Source of the DNA: Atopsyche davidsoni
Lineage: Eukaryota; Arthropoda; Insecta; Trichoptera; Hydrobiosidae
DNA length: 64,000 nt
Assembly: GCA_022113835.1 (NCBI GenBank)
Contig: JAILWY010000019.1
Span: 6,782,001-6,846,000, forward strand
Direction: 5' to 3'
Shown here: positions 38,301 to 48,916 of the stretch, piece after piece
Layout: the number at the start of each line of letters is the position of its first letter
Position numbering within the stretch: position 1 is the stretch's first letter
Position numbers and translations under genes: made by a program
Notes under the pieces: generated by a model
The model's input: the letters and a program-made list of their open reading frames with translations, nothing else
Told to the model about the DNA's origin: nothing
Databases searched by the model: none

Positions 38301-41230
38301 ATGATCCAAGGAATGTATAAATTGTAATAATAATTTATTTACACAAAGGTATCACATTCTGACTGATATCCAGTCTCCCCTTTTGAACAATTCAACAACT
38401 TTCAAGACCCGTGCATCTAAATATACTTACTCGGGGGACTATAAAAACAAAACGTATCATAATAATAGTTATTTTCAAGAAATATTTATAAACGCACATT
38501 TTCTAAGTACAGAAACGATACTCAGTGTCCTCTTTTTCGCGATGCTACTACTACGTATTATAACAATAAGAAAGTGTATATAATAATCACCGTTTTTAAA
38601 TTGCAACAGCGTCACCCGGTCTCCCCTTTTTGGACAGTACAGTGACTTTTGAGACACGTGCATTAAAATATAGTACTTACAGGTTCATATGTTTCTAAAA
38701 AGGTTAGAATCACATGTATTCCATTAAAATTGATGTTGTGTGATACGCGTTTTTATATTGTCGTCTTTCTCGATCCGCGAACTCACTGCGGCTCACGAAT
38801 TCAAACCAGAGAGTGCGGATTAACTTGCAAATGTTCACAAACACTAGCATAATCAAGTATCAATTTTACACTTAATTTAGACTTATATGATTAGGCACAT
38901 TAGTTCATACACAGAAGATGATTAAAGAAACTCTCAGAAAAATATCATCCAATGTGCCCAGGCCAACCAATATTTAGTGATTTTCATCATATTGGTTGGC
39001 CTGGGCACATTGGTTCATATGTAGAGTATGATTGTTAAAAATTCTCGATTAACGGAAGTGATTTGTTAGTACAAGGGTTAGTACACCGGCCAAGTTAGCC
39101 AGGGGATGTGTCAAATCACGATGATATTTTTCTGAGAGTTTCTTTAATCATCTTCTACGTATGAACTAATGTGCCTAATCATATTAGTAATAATATAATA
39201 AACCCGTAATGGGTAATAAATACGCATCTGATTGACGTCCAATCCAAAAAAATAGACATATGTACTTGATTTCGTCTCATCCGTTCCTTGAAGCATCCGC
39301 TAAGCCGCATTCTCTGGTGACGTTGGGTCGAGTCGCGTCACTTCCGAGAGCAATAAACACATGGACTTGATGGTGTTTCCACAGGGTGCCCGTCTCGAAC
39401 ACCAGCAGCTGGAGCGGAACGTCAAGGCGCTGGTAACAACACTCATGATTCTCGGAAGCTACCTTCTGGGATGGATGCCAGGTATCGTGCACTACGCGCT
39501 GGTCTGCGACGACTGCGTCTTTCGTCCGGACTACTTCAGTCCGCTAGTCACGTTCTACACATGCTTTATCACCAACTTCTGCATCGTGTTAAAGACCATC
39601 CTCAACCCCATCATCTACGCCGCCAGGATGACGGAGATAAAGGTAAGGACCACACTTTTCGAATAAGGCGCGGCGCGACTGGCTGATGCGTTGCATTCGT
39701 TTGTACACTTTTAAATTTGCTGTAAGAAGTAAACACCCATCACTCCAACCGCGCGAAGCGTTATATATATTTTTTATTTGATTTGTCGCAGCGAAAGCGT
39801 TCACCGTTTTTTTTTTAGGCATTCCCCTATTGGGACATCTCGATCAGTGCTTCTCAAAGTGGTCCCTACGGACCCCAGGGGGTCCTTAGAAAATTAAAAT
39901 CGATTTGGCGGTCCCTGAACAACGTCAGGGGGTCCGCGCAAGGTTTATTATAAAACAAAAAATTGCGACACATTTTTATTAATATGGAAGTTAAAATAAC
40001 TAACAATGAATACATTATTAGCGATTTTTACGTCCTATGTAAAATAGGTTAATAGAGTCGATACTTGCACCAACTAGTCTATAATATGAATTTTTGGCAA
40101 GTTTTGGCTATGAAAGGGGGCCCGTGGGCCAAAAGAGTTTGAGAGCCACTGTCTAACTAAACTGTTATTAAACTGCAAACTATGTCTTCATGTTCAAAGT
40201 ATGTTCCTTTTCAATGAGGGGGGGGGGGAGCTTCGCGTGCTATGTATAAGGCTTTGCACCCCAGGTGAAATAGATAAAGCCTCATTCAGGCCTCGTCCCG
40301 TGGAACTTCCCAGTATAATCGCATTACTACCCCGGCTGACCTTGGCTGCAGATCGCGACCATGAAGATGCACGCAGCCATCCGCCGCGTGTTCGGCAGGG
40401 GGGTCCCGGTGGAGGCGGGCCCCTTCGCCCCCATGAGTGTCCAGAGCGAGCTGAGACTCTTCCAGCACGTCAGCAACTTCGCCCGCAACCGAAACATGGT
40501 AAGGCAGAGCCGCAAAGAAGCCTCGATCACGCCAAAGAGGCAGCTTTGCGTGCAGACTCTCTTTGCTATTCACACAGACAACGCCACAAAAGATTCGCGA
40601 CAACACGCATATCGAAATAGAAAATGGTTCTTGGGCATCAAACTACAAAGTAGCGCAAGCAAACACTGTAGAAGTGTTACTTAAATATACGCTGAGACTC
40701 AATTTCTTATAAATTCAATTCACAATATAGCTTTATCGCTGCGGCAGGAAAAAATGTCTCCAAAAAGCAGATACGCCTGATGAGATACACTGGTTTTATT
40801 ATTATCGAAACTGTCGCAAAACAGTGCGTAAAATCACAAGAAAAACTGTGAACTCTATGTACGCAATCACATTCGTCCAACGCCGTCGTTTTGACGTCAT
40901 CAAAGAACAACGTCGTCAGAAATGCGTCATCCGCATGAGGCGTAATCAAAAAAACAATATCGACTGCATCTGCCCCGTGGACTAGTAGTTAGCGCAGTTG
41001 CTAGCCGATCGATTAATCCGCAACCGCGTTGAAGTTGATATTAAAAATAATAGATTCGACGCAGGTCGGAAATAGTACCCGAGAACCATCTTCGGAAGTT
41101 CAACAATGCGTTATACTGAAGCCTCATTTTTTTTTTCTTTAAAAAGGCTCGCAGTGAGCCGACAACGGTGACCGTCAACGACTCTGCAACGACCCCCCAG
41201 TGCTGGACGGAGCGTTCCACCGCCCTCTAA
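32375..41230 (+). CDS. orphan class A (rhodopsin-like) GPCR, six exons, 446 residues
   Basis: Exons: 32375-32841, 35439-35654, 36582-36750, 39385-39642, 40352-40498, 41147-41230. All junctions are GT-AG and the frame is continuous to TAA. The start ATG follows CAAGACA, a good context. The extracellular N-terminus (about 70 residues) has four N-glycosylation sequons (N20, N28, N46, N57) and no signal peptide. Seven helices follow. Class A marks: Asp118 in TM2 (SLAGGDSY), Cys147 at the base of TM3 pairing with Cys225 in loop 2, NHYLGIVRPLHY (173-184) in place of DRY, GWMP (313-316) in place of CWxP, and NPIIY (358-362) in TM7. The tail has a basic helix-8-like part (RRVFGRG) and ends in STAL. 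The ligand and G protein are unknown. I recognise the superfamily but not the subfamily; biogenic amine and melanocortin-like receptors are the nearest in motif style. The exon 3 donor (GTAACT, alternative GTGGTA three bases earlier) is the least certain junction. Confidence 0.88.
32842..34616 (+). other. GPCR intron 1, first part
   Basis: AT-rich intronic DNA after a consensus donor GTAAGA. No internal exon-like frame was found. Confidence 0.6.
34617..35438 (+). repeat. decayed tandem copies of the GPCR exon-2 acceptor region within intron 1
   Basis: Five successive units share the words CTGCTTTGCGATGATAT, GCGTCATTA or GCGTTATTA, and GAGAGCTTTT; the unit marker falls at 34627, 34841, 35016, 35174 and 35332. 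The last three are spaced exactly 158 bp. The fifth unit runs into the real splice acceptor TTTTTCCACAG and exon 2. The second unit still carries a copy of the exon start, GGCATTATCATGAC (about 34940), matching exon 2 at 35446. So the repeat unit includes the intron end and the first coding bases. Units three and four keep CTACAG followed by ACATCACACTGCTGATG, a decayed acceptor and exon start. Confidence 0.85.
35655..36581 (+). other. GPCR intron 2
   Basis: The donor is GTAAGT and the acceptor CCCCTTCAG. It contains one short dispersed repeat copy (36365-36400) and otherwise AT-rich DNA. Confidence 0.6.
36365..36400 (+). repeat. copy of the short dispersed repeat
   Basis: GGTCGCCAACCTCCTCTGA (36378-36396) is identical over 19 bases to 62827-62845. 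Upstream, CTCAGTGAGAT here matches CTCAGTAAAAC there, so homology extends left of the core. Confidence 0.65.
36751..38369 (+). other. GPCR intron 3, first part
   Basis: Very AT-rich. Short open frames are not protein-like. A TA run lies near 37932. Confidence 0.5.
38370..38685 (+). repeat. diverged direct duplication in GPCR intron 3
   Basis: GTCTCCCCTTTTGAACA, a spacer, then AGACCCGTGCATCTAAATA (from 38372) recurs as GTCTCCCCTTTTTGGACA, then AGACACGTGCATTAAAATA (from 38621). The spacing is about 250 bp, with many substitutions. Confidence 0.65.
38881..39265. repeat. nested fold-back SINE-like element (copy B) in GPCR intron 3
   Basis: Outer arms 38881-38948 and 39120-39187 are inverted copies carrying the same words as copy A (GATTAGGCACATTAGTTCATA, shortened; CTCTCAGAAAAATATCAT). 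Immediately inside the left arm is a second, perfect 25-bp inverted repeat (38949-38973 and 38989-39013; core GCCCAGGCCAACCAATAT). Then comes a plus-strand tRNA-like head (about 39040-39118) with TTTGTTAGTACAAGGGTTAG, ACACCGGCCAAGTTAGCC and GATGTGTCAAATCACG, which is a decayed form of the copy C head. The right tail with ACCCGTAATGGGT ends at AAAAAAATAGACATA. The arrangement is a fold-back in which a SINE unit sits between inverted arms. Confidence 0.8.
39845..40151. mobile_element. hAT-type non-autonomous element (MITE) in GPCR intron 4
   Basis: It starts CAGTGCTTCTCAAAGTGG and ends GTTTGAGAGCCACTG, giving 16-bp imperfect terminal inverted repeats (CAGTG.CTCTCAAA). It is 307 bp, noncoding, and clearly related to 61841-62161 (shared CCCTACGGACCCCAGGGGGTC-type start, here quoted only in part; ACGTC and ACTTGCACCAACTAGTCTATA inside). 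The flanking 8-mers do not match, so the target duplication has decayed or the ends are slightly off. Confidence 0.75.
40499..41146 (+). other. GPCR intron 5
   Basis: The donor is GTAAGG. The acceptor AAAAAG follows a T-rich tract. A possible decayed tRNA-like stretch (TAGTAGTTAGCGCAGTTGC, about 40984) is present but has no clear B box. Confidence 0.5.
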
Positions 41231-41431
41231 GTTGGTGAATCGCCCCGCCCTGCACCTGAAACAACCGACCGGCATTACCTAGAAACCACTTCGATGTTGT
41301 ATTGTGATATTGTGTAGAATTTTGATTGATTTCGTTGATTTTGATTCGAGGAGAGCACAAATGTTCAAATTAACATAGTAAATATTTATTCGTAGTTATA
41401 GTAAGACAGTTGTAAGGTTAGCGTATGTTAA

Positions 41432-42955
41432 GATGAAGCCGCCACCGTGGGCATTGTGACACAAATACGGTACACTTCATGAAAATCTTCATAACATATA
41501 TATAACATCTATATAATAACACCTTCATGTGTGGCGGCAACAGATTATTGTAAATATATGATGTTTATCGTAATATATTAAATACGGATTAAAGGTATCC
41601 ATCAGTAAAAATGTACTAATTAATGCATGTCGATATGAAGCCACCACCGTGGGCAATGTCACTTAAACGTGACAACACAAATACGTGATTATTTGAGTCA
41701 TTACACTTCATGTGTATCTCAAATAAAAATCTTTATTGAAATATATAACATCTAAATAATAACACCTTCATGTGTGGTGGCAAAATATTACTGTAAATAT
41801 ATTATGTATATCGTAATTTATTAAATACGATTTAAAGGTATACGTCAGTAACAATTAATGCATGTCGAGATGAAGCCGCCACTGTGGGCACTGTCACGTA
41901 AACGTGACAACACAACTACGTGATTGTTTGAGTCAATACATTGCGTGTATCTCAAATAAAAATCTTCATTAAATATATATAACATCTAAATAATAACACC
42001 TTCATGTGTGGCGGCAACAGATTATTGTAAATATATGATGTTTATCGTAATTTATTCAATACGATTTAATGGTATACGTCAGTAAAAATGTAACAATTAA
42101 TGCATATCGAGATGAAACTGCCACCGTGGGCAATGTCACGTAAACGTGACAACACAAATACGGTCAATACACTTCATGTATATCTCAAATGAAGATCTTC
42201 ATTAAATATACATAACATCTATATAATAACACCTTCGTGTGTGGTGGCAACAGTTTATTGTAAATATATGATGTTTATCGTAATTTATTAAATACGGATT
42301 AAAGGTATCCATCAGTAAAAATGTACTAATTAATGCATGTCGAGATGAAGTCGCCACCATGGGCATTGTTACATAAACGTGACAACACAGATACGGTAAA
42401 TACACTTCATGTATATCTCAAATAAAAATCTTCATTAAATATATAACATCTAAATATTAACACCTTCGTGTGTGGTGGCAACAGATTATTGTAAATATAT
42501 GATGTTTATCGTAATTTATTAAATCGGATTAAAGGTATCCATCAGTAAAAATGTACTAATTAATGCATGTCGAGATGAAGTCGCCACCATGGGCAATGTC
42601 ACGTAAACGTGACAACACAAATACGTGATTATTTGAGTCATTCCACTTTATGTGTATCTCAAATAAAAATCTTCATTAAATATAAAACATCTAAATAATA
42701 ACACCTTCATGTGTGGCGGCAAAATATTATTGTAAATATATGACGTTTATCGTAATTTATTAAATACGTATTAAAGGTATCCATCAGTAAAAATGTAACA
42801 ATGGCCGCCGCCGTGGGCAAAACAAATACGTTATTCTCGTATCTCAATTAAAATTACAAAACATCTTTATGTGCGGTGGCCAAAAATTATTGTATCTATA
42901 TAGACGAAGTTTGTCGTAATTATTAAATACGCATGAAAGATGTACATCATTGAAA
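41432..42955. repeat. tandem satellite/minisatellite, about seven units of 226-242 bp
   Basis: The word ATGAAG before GCCGCCACCGTGGGC recurs at 41433, 41635, 41870, 42112, 42345, 42575 and (decayed) 42801. After a shorter first unit (202), spacings are 235, 242, 233, 230 and about 226. Each unit holds four landmarks. These are GCCGCCACCGTGG, the near-palindrome GTCACGTAAACGTGAC, CTCAAATAAAAATCTTCAT, and CTTCATGTGTGGCGGCAAC. GCCGCCAC and GTGGCGGC are inverted, so each unit can form a large hairpin. Outermost units are most degraded. It starts about 200 bases after the GPCR stop codon. Confidence 0.95.
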
Positions 42956-43368
42956 ATTTTGGATTTACTCAGCAACTCTAAGTATGATTCTGGTAAAATA
43001 TTACACCCTGTATTAAAACGGGCTTGTATTTTTAACAATTACAAAAAAAATGTATACTTTTGGAAATCTAATCTGAACGTACTTCTACATAAAATTTTAA
43101 AATATTTCAATCTCTTGTGGAGTCGCGGCGAAAGCATTTACCCTTAAAATAGCATAGAAGATTAAATACACGGTGTTTCAGAACCCACGGTTAGAGCCGA
43201 AAAAAGAAGAATAGATGTTATACATGGGAAATTTTTCACAGTTTGAACTAAAATTTCAATCGTCAAGGAATAATGTACGCCACAAAAATATAATAGAATA
43301 TCTTGGGAATTGTGGTCGTACGTGATGTTGACGATCTTTTCTAAGGCAGTCACTATCATCGTATACGG
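42956..43368. other. spacer, no gene seen
   Basis: AT-rich DNA after the last degraded satellite unit. It contains no repeat ends or protein-like frame. A possible acceptor (TTTTCTAAG) lies 25 bases before the next ATG. Confidence 0.5.
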
Positions 43369-43713
43369 ATGCAATTCCCAAAATATACAGCAAGTGTAGT
43401 TATATTCGTGGTATTTTTAACACTTATTGGCCCAAGTGTGACATCGAATTCAACTTATTCGTGTAATACTGTGAGTTTTTATCTCGAAAAAATTCGAGCT
43501 TTCCATGTGATCCAAAAGATGTGCTCGCGGGGTGAGCTCAAACAAAATTTCAATTCCGATAATTCCGGCACGTTAGGGACTATTCAGAATTACGGCTCGT
43601 CCACATTGTCGCGCGAATCATTTGGAAACCCATCTCGAAAAAAACACACTCTGCCACTTGAGGCGGTCCCCGATTCGAGCGAAAATTCTGCAGAAGATCT
43701 TGTAGCTTGCTAA
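43369..43713 (+). CDS. possible small secreted protein, 114 residues, unrecognised
   Basis: A single open frame starts at ATG. It begins MQFPKYTA followed by a strongly hydrophobic stretch (about residues 9-23, VVIFVVFLTLIG) and a likely signal cleavage after PSVTS. The predicted mature part has an N-glycosylation sequon (NST), three cysteines, a helical-looking segment (YLEKIRAFHVIQKM) and one dibasic/tribasic site (SRKKHT). It ends in Cys before TAA. The region is less AT-rich than its flanks, which favours coding. I do not recognise the family, and no partner exon is evident. It could be a neuropeptide-like or immune-type precursor, a first exon of a longer gene, or a chance frame. Confidence 0.35.
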   Translation: MQFPKYTASVVIFVVFLTLIGPSVTSNSTYSCNTVSFYLEKIRAFHVIQKMCSRGELKQNFNSDNSGTLGTIQNYGSSTLSRESFGNPSRKKHTLPLEAVPDSSENSAEDLVAC

Positions 43714-46700
43714 ATTTTTTTAAAACTTCATTCACTGACATCTGACCATCGATGACTTTGCCATGTTTAACATCTTCACTTCACTATCTGGACTTTGTCC
43801 GCCTGGCTAGCAAGCTCGACACCACATTGCCTCTAACACAGTTTAAATGCTCAACCAATCGCAGTTTGTTCGAGGACAGATATAAATATGGCGGAAGATT
43901 CGTCTCGTCTCGCCTGGACTAAAAATACTCGCGCAACAATGTGGACAAGCTATTAAAAACAAGTGGCCAAAATACTAATGTATTAAGAAAAAAATATTCT
44001 TATTTAACCAATCCGTTCATCGCTGAGACTACAGACTTGTTGTTGGTCCCCAAAAGGGTACCAAATCGGGTTCAGGGTTTTAATTAAATGTCTACCGTCG
44101 AAATTATAATACATTGGCTAAATTATCAACATCATTTACTATTGACGTCAAAAAGGGTATTGAACCGGGTTCAGGGTTTAAACTGAATAGTCTAACGTGC
44201 AAATTGGCACGAACCTATCGCTTCTGGCAGTTTTACCCCGAGAGCACATAAATCGTTGGTTCTATGAGCTTATTTACAGCTTATAAGGTCTGATGATTCT
44301 TCACAAAATGTCTGAAACCATGAACTTAGTAACTTTTTTGAATTTACAAATGCCCGGCACCAGGTAATAAAGTTAAGAACATATTAACATTTGTCAAACG
44401 TAATAATCGAGTTGCTGAATCTAACCGGATACTCCGGGTCATGTTCACTTTTTACCATCCCTACTAAAATGAAAGCTAAACAGTACGACTTCAAGTCCAC
44501 CGGATGTACATTGACTCCACCAAAATGATGAATAAGATTATATATAAATCGCAAGCCGTTACAACTGCTTTAGATTAACTTTAATTGAAGCCTGATATCA
44601 ATCAGAGCCATATTTCTTTCTTAATGTTTTAAATTGTGTAAAATGAATTGAAAACGGATCGAGAACAATGACAGCAGACCGTGGAGGTGGATGTGGGTGT
44701 ATCAGCTTATCCCTCCGGTCTTACGTAGACTTAGATTTAGTTAGATGCATTCTTATATGCATTAGTTAGATTTAGCCATTAGCAGTTATTAGTTTTTTTT
44801 TCACGAGTTGCTTTCGATTTTGGCTTTATTTTCTTTTGGCCCACGTGGCCCGCGGTAATATTAAATGTGACCACTCCAACATTTACCAAAATCGTTGGGG
44901 AGTCACGCCCTTACATACGCCGTCTCAAATATATTTAAACACTTAGTTAGCGTAGTGGGTTGCGCGCGTAGGAACCAAGAGTTCATAGAAAATGCTTCAC
45001 GTAGATGTAGCGTAGAAAAGTAGAATAAGTTTATTAAAATATATTCCATTCAATCCCGGAAACGTTGATATTGTACTAAATATACATGTAATGTTGCTTA
45101 TGTATAAACATACCATGTACAGGTCAAATCTCCAAGTAATAAATACCAGCGTAAAGAAAATTTTCAGTCGGAACAAACAAACTTCAAGAGATAGGGCCAT
45201 TTTCGTTGTAACGAACACTAAGTATGGCAAAGTTTATATTATAGCGTCATGCAGATTTTTATTTGGAGATTTGATTACCACCAATATTACAAGAAGACAA
45301 AATACACCAGTGTATGTATATGTGAACAGAGTACGGTTATTGGGTGTTGTGCCACGTCATTTCTGAATTCATCTGTTTCCGATGTACAAATTATTGGAGA
45401 AAAGTGCTTGGTGCACCGCACCTGTTTTAAAAAAACACAATTTGCAATCAATATAATCTGGAAATTTTTTAAACAACTGATTTTGACAGCTTCTAAATAA
45501 AGTAAAATCTGAATAAAATATACATGCATATATCTAAATTATTAACCGAAGCATTTGTTTTCGAAATCAAGTGTATTTGATGATAAGCAAGATTTTTCAT
45601 CAACATTTCGTGTACGTTGAGTGAAACACGTACAAGAGGTCGTCAGAGAATTGACCACGACATAAGCCCAATTCAGAAAACATAAAACTTTGAAACAACA
45701 GTCATGGCACTCATAAACCATTCAAGGAAAGATTATTCAGCTGGATTTTTATCTATAGAATAGTCAAATTATTACCACCTTAAAATATTAAGAACACATA
45801 TAATCGCATAAATTAACAATAGAAGAATTACGAGACAGTGTTTGCACTGATTGAGCTAGAAGACTGAAAAACGGTGAGTTTGTCTTGTAAACAAAAACAG
45901 ATAATGCCGTATTGAGCATATTACAATCAGTAAATGAGTATTGTAATTAAAGACTGAGTTAAACAACCGTTTGGGAGAATTGTAGTGGTTTAAACATTTT
46001 TAACGAATGCAATCTATTCTGGTTTAACCTTCACCTACCAGTGCTAAAGCATAAAGCCTCCAAAGCACTCTGCCGAGTTGATACACAGGTTTCACGTGTT
46101 GTTTGCGAGATATATTTTATACGTTTTATCATATTCTTTTCAAACGGAATCAGGTGCCAACCAGATTTTTTATCAAATTGTATTCAAAACTGCCATTTCT
46201 TTCATCAGATGCCTACTGGATACTTTCAAAGCGATATAAGAGGAGTTAAAGGAAAAAAGATATAGCTACAGTAAATTTATTCATAAATATTCAATAGTTC
46301 CAACAAAAGTTTACTACATTTTTAAACAAAACATATTTTAAATGGAGTTGTCATTAGGAATTTACAACAACTAATATTGAGAGAGAAAACTCAGTAATAA
46401 GCAACGGAGGTAAAAATTTATTTATCACTGGTAGATAAAGGTTAAAAATAAAAATTTCTTGACTCTTTACAGTTAATTTTCAACTTAAAAACCCTTAAAT
46501 AATAAGGGTGGTATTTATAATATATATATATTTATGTAAAATATTTTATATAATGAAGGAATGTTCTAAAAGCTTGGTAATAATTCCTCAATTGAGGTAC
46601 CAACTAAATTGTAAGGCGGTATAGACGCTACAATACAATTATATAAATTCAAAATATGTATAATATTTTGTGAGTTTCATTTTTTATATACTATGTAAAA

Positions 46701-48916
46701 TTTTAAATTTAAGTGAAATATATATTATACATTTACTATATATATAGTCTCAATTTTAGTCATCAATATTGAGCACCATTATAATTATTATATATGTATA
46801 TCTTTGTTGTTTCAATCAGATTAACGTATATCATGTAAATTACCGTTATACGATCTCTGCATCCATGTAACTGTAAGGAAAAAGTTTGTCATAGTATTCT
46901 GTGTCAATAGCTGCGGTATATACAGGCGATAGTTTGATTGAAACCCTATCTTTAGAAACTTAAATTCTTGGACGATGATACGTATTTTTGTAAATTTAGT
47001 CAGAAATATTTTTTGTTGATATACAAGATTGCTTCGCAAAAATTTACAACATCTTGGAATTTCTCTAGCACAGAAATGAAATGGTATTTTAGATGTGGTT
47101 CTCATATATAACAGGCTGGAAGATAGGTTTCTCTGATTCTAATAGTTTCATTGAAATATTTTCAATGTTTAGTTGTTAGAAATAAGATATAATTTTCATT
47201 TCTGCAGTTGATACACATCAAAGTAATTAGAATTGGTTTATCAAAATTTTCAAAATTATCCAATATGTAACCAAGGAATAAAAACATATCAAGAGCTTAA
47301 AATAGAGGCAAGATATGTAATGCCTTAGAGATCTGCTACTCTCTAATCAAAAATATTCGATATTTAGACTCTTAGACCATGAATTCTTCGAAATTAAATT
47401 CACACGTAGGTTGTATTAGAAAGGTAATTAACTTTACTTTTTGAATAGAACTTAATACCAAAACCAAATTCATGAGAGTTAAAATTGATTGAATATCAAA
47501 AAGCAAACGACCATATTTGTACTATAATATGTTATTCAAATTCAAATCTATTAACATAAACCCAAGGTTACATGTTGGTGTTTCAACAGGTCACGAGTAG
47601 TCATGTTCTTAGATTACAATATATTGTAACAGTAAATTGATGTTTCGGAGTATAATTCATTCAAATTTCTGTGTATTCAATGTAAAACAACAAAAAAATA
47701 AATAAAATATCACTACTCTATCTTTTATTTTCTTATCCCGTATTTCCATATAAATCAATTTGATAACCGCAACAAACCTTTTAAATAAAAACACAATTTT
47801 GACTCATCGTAAATGAGTTAAATCTACGTTAGCACATATATTTTTTTATTTAGTTAGTCTAAATAATATTTATATGTGTTCATAAACATTTATAGATGGT
47901 GATAAAATTGTTTATATATATATCATATATAATTTATAAAAAAACTCACAAACATTTTAAACATTGTATTTATACAATGAAACCAATCAAGCTTTGAATA
48001 TAATATAATTCATTATTTCTAGTAAATATCACATGATATACAATACCTTATCCAATTATTTATAAACGATGATTACCACGAAAAAAAACATCCAAAAATT
48101 TCACACAAACACCAGATATATATACAGAAAACAAACAAAAAATACATCAGTAATCAAATTAAATCAAACGATTTGATTGAGAAATCATTAAATCAAGCAA
48201 AGTCCCTGAGAGTGTGAATAAAACTTCACAGACTTCAGTCGTAGATTTCTTAAAATAATTTTCCCGTAAGTTCTAACTAATTCTATTGACAAAACCAGGC
48301 GCTTCACAATATAAAAGCATTAATAAGTCTCACTCTATAATATTTATTATACTTAACGGAAAATTTAATAATACATATTTTAAATTGTCAGTAACAAAAT
48401 CCACACAAATATTCAATATCCAATGTATATTCACAAATATGTTACACACTCGAGAAGCAAATAGCACAAATACTGAACTCGTAATTAATGAATTACCTGA
48501 AAAATTTTAGTTCAATAAAGATAAAAAGGCAACAGTAAATCAAGAATGCTTTCTAAAAATAATCCTTCCAATACATAATAACATTCACTTTGTAAGAAAG
48601 GATTTCATTTTATGAAATTTACATGTTTTAATCACACTTATTTCAGCCTTTATGATTAATTAATGTTTGCTCTTGGGATTAATAATTATAACTTGAAATA
48701 AAAAAAAAATCAATCATTAGAGTACATAAGATGAAACGCACAGCTAGTACAGAAATATACAAACGCATAAAATAATTTTTTTTTAATTTGCAATACGAAT
48801 TTCATAAATTTCACAATAGACATTTTTTGAGTATTCGAGTTAAAGATTTATCAAAATATTGCTATTTATCAACGCAGTCAGTCTTTCATATTATTAAGCA
48901 AGAGAAGAAAACTCAC
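43714..48916. other. gene-poor stretch between small ORF and GT25 exons
   Basis: Very AT-rich apart from 43740-43960. I searched the minus strand for the expected GT25 C-terminal exons (GEIGCFLSH-type and LEDD-type segments) and found none. A diverged direct duplication lies at 44052-44106 and 44150-44216 (shared CGGGTTCAGGGTTT). If the GT25 gene is intact, this is part of its intron 5. Confidence 0.5.

Noticed and set aside
39277..39492. 71-codon minus frame over GPCR exon 4
   Set aside because: Antisense to a well-supported transmembrane exon; no family match.
40201..40684. Long overlapping frames on both strands around GPCR exon 5
   Set aside because: They are shadow frames of the GC-rich exon 40352-40498; they extend into the intron without conserved content.
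41432..42955. CRISPR-like array
   Set aside because: The whole 230-bp unit is repeated, with no short repeat/unique spacer alternation, and the DNA is from an animal.
46821..47105. 94-codon minus frame considered as a missing GT25 C-terminal exon
   Set aside because: It lacks any GT25 motif (no GEIGCFLSH-like or acidic DxD-like segment) and has no fitting splice phase.
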